DNA from: Conidiobolus incongruus B7586
Lineage: Eukaryota; Entomophthoromycota; Entomophthoromycetes; Entomophthorales; Conidiobolaceae
NCBI GenBank assembly: GCA_000697335.1
Contig: JNEM01006101.1
Coordinates: forward strand, 1 to 11,567
Direction of reading: 5' to 3'
Length of the DNA stretch: 11,567 bases
Shown here: in pieces, positions 9,440 through 11,567 of the stretch
Position numbering within the stretch: position 1 is the first letter of the stretch
Layout: each line of letters opens with the position of its first letter
Position numbers and translations under genes: made by a program
The notes under the pieces: model-generated
The model's database searches: none
What the model saw: only the letters and a program-made list of their open reading frames with translations
What the model was told of the DNA's origin: nothing

Positions 9440-9745
9440 ATGAGGTAAGTTTAACTATCAATGATTCAGATCTAATCCTTCACAAACTGATATGTATTTT
9501 ATTACGTTGGGTAATAAATTTTGAACTCAAATTTAAAATTGATTATTATTTCAGTTTTGACACCCCTTGTGGGTTTTTGGTTAAAGTCTACTTGGTTTGT
9601 TCAAATTTCTGAACACAATAAAAACTTCATCAAAAGATAAATAAATATAATATTCAATTGTCAGTTTTTAATGGATTCAAAAAGTTTCAATTATAGTTTA
9701 TTTTCTAGAGTTGAATCGGAAATTTTGCACTTAACTATTATTTAA
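9440..9745 (+). CDS. Weak candidate: tiny two- or three-exon gene of unknown function
   Basis: An ATG at 9440-9442 is followed two bases later by a consensus donor (GAG|GTAAGT, 9445) and a good acceptor (TTATTATTTCAG, ending 9554), giving a 110-bp intron. The downstream exon, 9555-9612, is unusually G+C-rich for this region and reads MSFDTPCGFLVKVYLVCSNF then stop. A further possible intron 9595-9664 would instead lead into a longer frame ending at 9743-9745, 41 residues in total. I recognise no family. Good splice signals plus a composition bump are the only support; it may be chance or a remnant of a lost gene. Confidence 0.12.
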
Positions 9746-10450
9746 TGTTTGACACCTAAATTTATAATATATAATTCATTTTTTGGATCAATTATTTATC
9801 AAATGTAATTCAGCTTTTTTTACGTAATTTATATTTCATTATTTATAATATACTATTTAGGGATATAACAGAGGTTTACTAATTTGATTTATTAATTGAT
9901 TCATATTAATTAAAATCACTTTAAATAATATAAAACTATATATGATATGATCAATTAAGATTAAAAGTGAGACATTTCCAGATATATTAGATATACAATT
10001 GTTAAACAATGTTTGTTGAAATATGTTTTTTTCAATATCAATTTAGTGCTATATGATATTATAAAATCGAATGTGTAATGGTTTACTAATATTTATTAAA
10101 CTAAGTAATCTCGAACCAAAAACCAACACAGGGTTTAAATGATGTATAATTAAAAAACAAATATAATGATAACAGCGAATGTAGACCTTTCATAGTTGAT
10201 TAAAATATTTTTTGAACTTGATTTTCGTTTTGATGTTATACAATAAAAACTCAATTTTAACTAGTCAAAGTTACTTGAATAATACTATAATAAATTGAGT
10301 AAATTTTATCCAATTTTTGTTTGATTTGTTGAACGTATTGTATACATAATAGAGCAACTGGTTATTTGAAGCTTTAGTATCATGGTATACCTAAATAAGT
10401 TGATTTATACTTGGATATTTATGATCACAATATTTGATTTAATTTATTCA

Positions 10451-10496
10451 TATGTGAAAATTGATTTCATATTTAATATATGGAAATTGAATTTCA
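10451..10496 (+). repeat. Imperfect direct repeat with internal dyads
   Basis: TATGTGAAAATTGATTTCAT (10451-10470) is followed by the similar TATATGGAAATTGAATTTCAT-like unit (10477-10496). The second copy contains a perfect 5-bp hairpin GAAATTGAATTTC. Low-complexity origin is likely. Confidence 0.35.
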
Positions 10497-10695
10497 TTAA
10501 TGATATGATTTAATATAAAATATTTTTAAATTAGCTTTATTATAATTTTGTTATCACTGATGATATATATGAATTTTTTAATATATTCATTGAAATTACT
10601 GATTGAATATGTTTCAATAGGTGGAGATTGAAAATAGCGTATTTTATGTATTTCATTTATAATAAACGAGATGATAAATAAAATTTATCTATCTT

Positions 10696-10728
10696 GAATT
10701 TAATTATTTGACCTTAATATATTGGTTA
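10696..10728 (+). repeat. Dispersed imperfect 33-bp repeat, copy 2
   Basis: Second copy of the element at 8838-8870, in the same orientation about 1.86 kb away. Similarity fades on both sides, so the element is either short or an eroded relic of something longer. No terminal repeats or target duplication could be recognised. Confidence 0.4.
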
Positions 10729-11143
10729 AAAAGTGAGTATTACTTTGATGTAAATATTTCATATATATGATCTATAATGAAAATTGTATTATCAAAACAA
10801 ACAATAATATCATTAATATAAAAATCAAAAATAAATTTTATAGTTAATTATTTATATTTCTAGAGAAATTAACTAATTATATAGTTTTAAAATCAGAAAT
10901 AAATATAATTAATTATGTATGAATATTAATATTTAATAGAAAATATAAAATTAATAATCTCTTTAAATATTGATAACTCTTTAATATATTTTTTACCAAC
11001 TTGTATTATTTATTTAATGATTTTTTTAAATATTGAAATTTGATACTTTATATACTGATTTAAATTATTAATAAGAATTTTTTTAATAAGTGTATTTTTT
11101 TAAATGCCCAAAGCAATTATAATCATACAAGCTCTAATCTAAC

Positions 11144-11170
11144 GAATATACTGAATATACTGAATATGGT
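11144..11170 (+). repeat. Short tandem repeat, 9-bp unit
   Basis: The unit GAATATACT occurs twice exactly (11144-11152, 11153-11161) and a third time in part as GAATATGGT (11162-11170). It is a minisatellite-like slip product with no evident function. Confidence 0.7.
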
Positions 11171-11567
11171 AGGTTTTTCAATTTTTCTATATAAACAATA
11201 TTTTATAATTTCAATTTTATAAAATTTATATTTATTATTTTACATAATAAATATGATTAATTTATAAATGATATACTAATTGAATATTTTTTTCAAAAAA
11301 TATTAAACTTTATATAAGTTAATATATTATTGAAAATTAAATAAAAGATTATATATTATTTGGATCTAATATGATAATTAAAGATTATAAAAAATATTAT
11401 TTGTATTTAATAATGTATTTTTTGTTTTAATAAAATATTATATAATAGAAATTAAAATATAATAAAAATAGTAAATTAAAATAAATATTATTATATTTAT
11501 TTATATTGAAATAAATTCTATATAATAATAATTAATTTAATTTTAAGTTTTTAATAAAATTATAATA

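Larger units (their letters stand above)
8701..11567. other. Long gene-free, extremely AT-rich region
   Basis: Over 2.8 kb no coding region of convincing length, no tRNA and no recognisable repeat family could be found on either strand. AT content rises toward the end; in 11221-11567 I count 23 G or C in 347 bases (about 6.6%). Small exceptions with more G+C lie near 8965-9000, 9106-9130, 9555-9615 and 10110-10135. It may be ordinary intergenic DNA of this genome or a contig edge. Confidence 0.55.

Noticed and set aside
9567-9574. Minus-strand ACCCACAA, the upstream element of amoebal small RNA genes
   Set aside because: The proteins point to a fungus, not a dictyostelid, and no small RNA signature appears at the expected distance. 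An 8-base match is weak.
10110-10135. Minus-strand GGTTCGAGA resembling a tRNA B box
   Set aside because: The flanking bases do not form a T stem and no A box or cloverleaf can be drawn.

Overview
The window looks like a gene-dense stretch of a very AT-rich fungal nuclear genome, followed by about 3 kb with no convincing gene. Four conserved eukaryotic protein genes are present. All are interrupted by short GT-AG introns of 50-67 bp. Exons are moderately AT-rich, while spacers are mostly A+T and the last 350 bases hold only about 6-7% G+C by my count. The alpha-SNAP and glycyl-tRNA synthetase proteins read as fungal: the SNAP has fungal-type AADWY and IKKSIGEEPSLT blocks, and the GlyRS has no WHEP domain but has a lysine-rich insertion and yeast-like blocks. 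A propionyl-CoA carboxylase beta subunit is expected in early-branching (non-Dikarya) fungi rather than in yeasts. I therefore infer an AT-rich early-diverging fungus. An AT-rich protist such as an amoebozoan is the main alternative, and I cannot name a genus.

Layout: (1) 2-833 (+), the 3' two thirds of an animal-type glutaminyl-peptide cyclotransferase, cut by the window edge. (2) 834-1951, AT-rich spacer. (3) 1952-2996 (+), complete alpha-SNAP/Sec17 in four exons. (4) 2997-3913, spacer that becomes pyrimidine-rich before the next gene. (5) 3914-6004 (+), complete cytosolic-type glycyl-tRNA synthetase in three exons. Its first exon changes reading frame near 4930, which looks like one missing base. 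(6) 6005-6586, convergent spacer with a cluster of perfect palindromes. (7) 8396-6587 (-), complete mitochondrial propionyl-CoA carboxylase beta subunit in four exons, one of only 25 nt. (8) 8397-11567, very AT-rich DNA with small repeats and one weak candidate for a tiny spliced gene.

The genes are unrelated housekeeping functions: protein N-terminal maturation, SNARE recycling, tRNA charging and mitochondrial propionyl-CoA metabolism. They do not form a pathway or cluster. I found no mobile element, CRISPR array, tRNA, rRNA or fossil virus. The points most worth a second look are the frame break in the GlyRS gene, a possible non-AUG (TTG) upstream start for a mitochondrial GlyRS form, the 25-nt microexon, and a 33-bp imperfect repeat shared by two places in the gene-free part. 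I do not see a convincing new biological system here.
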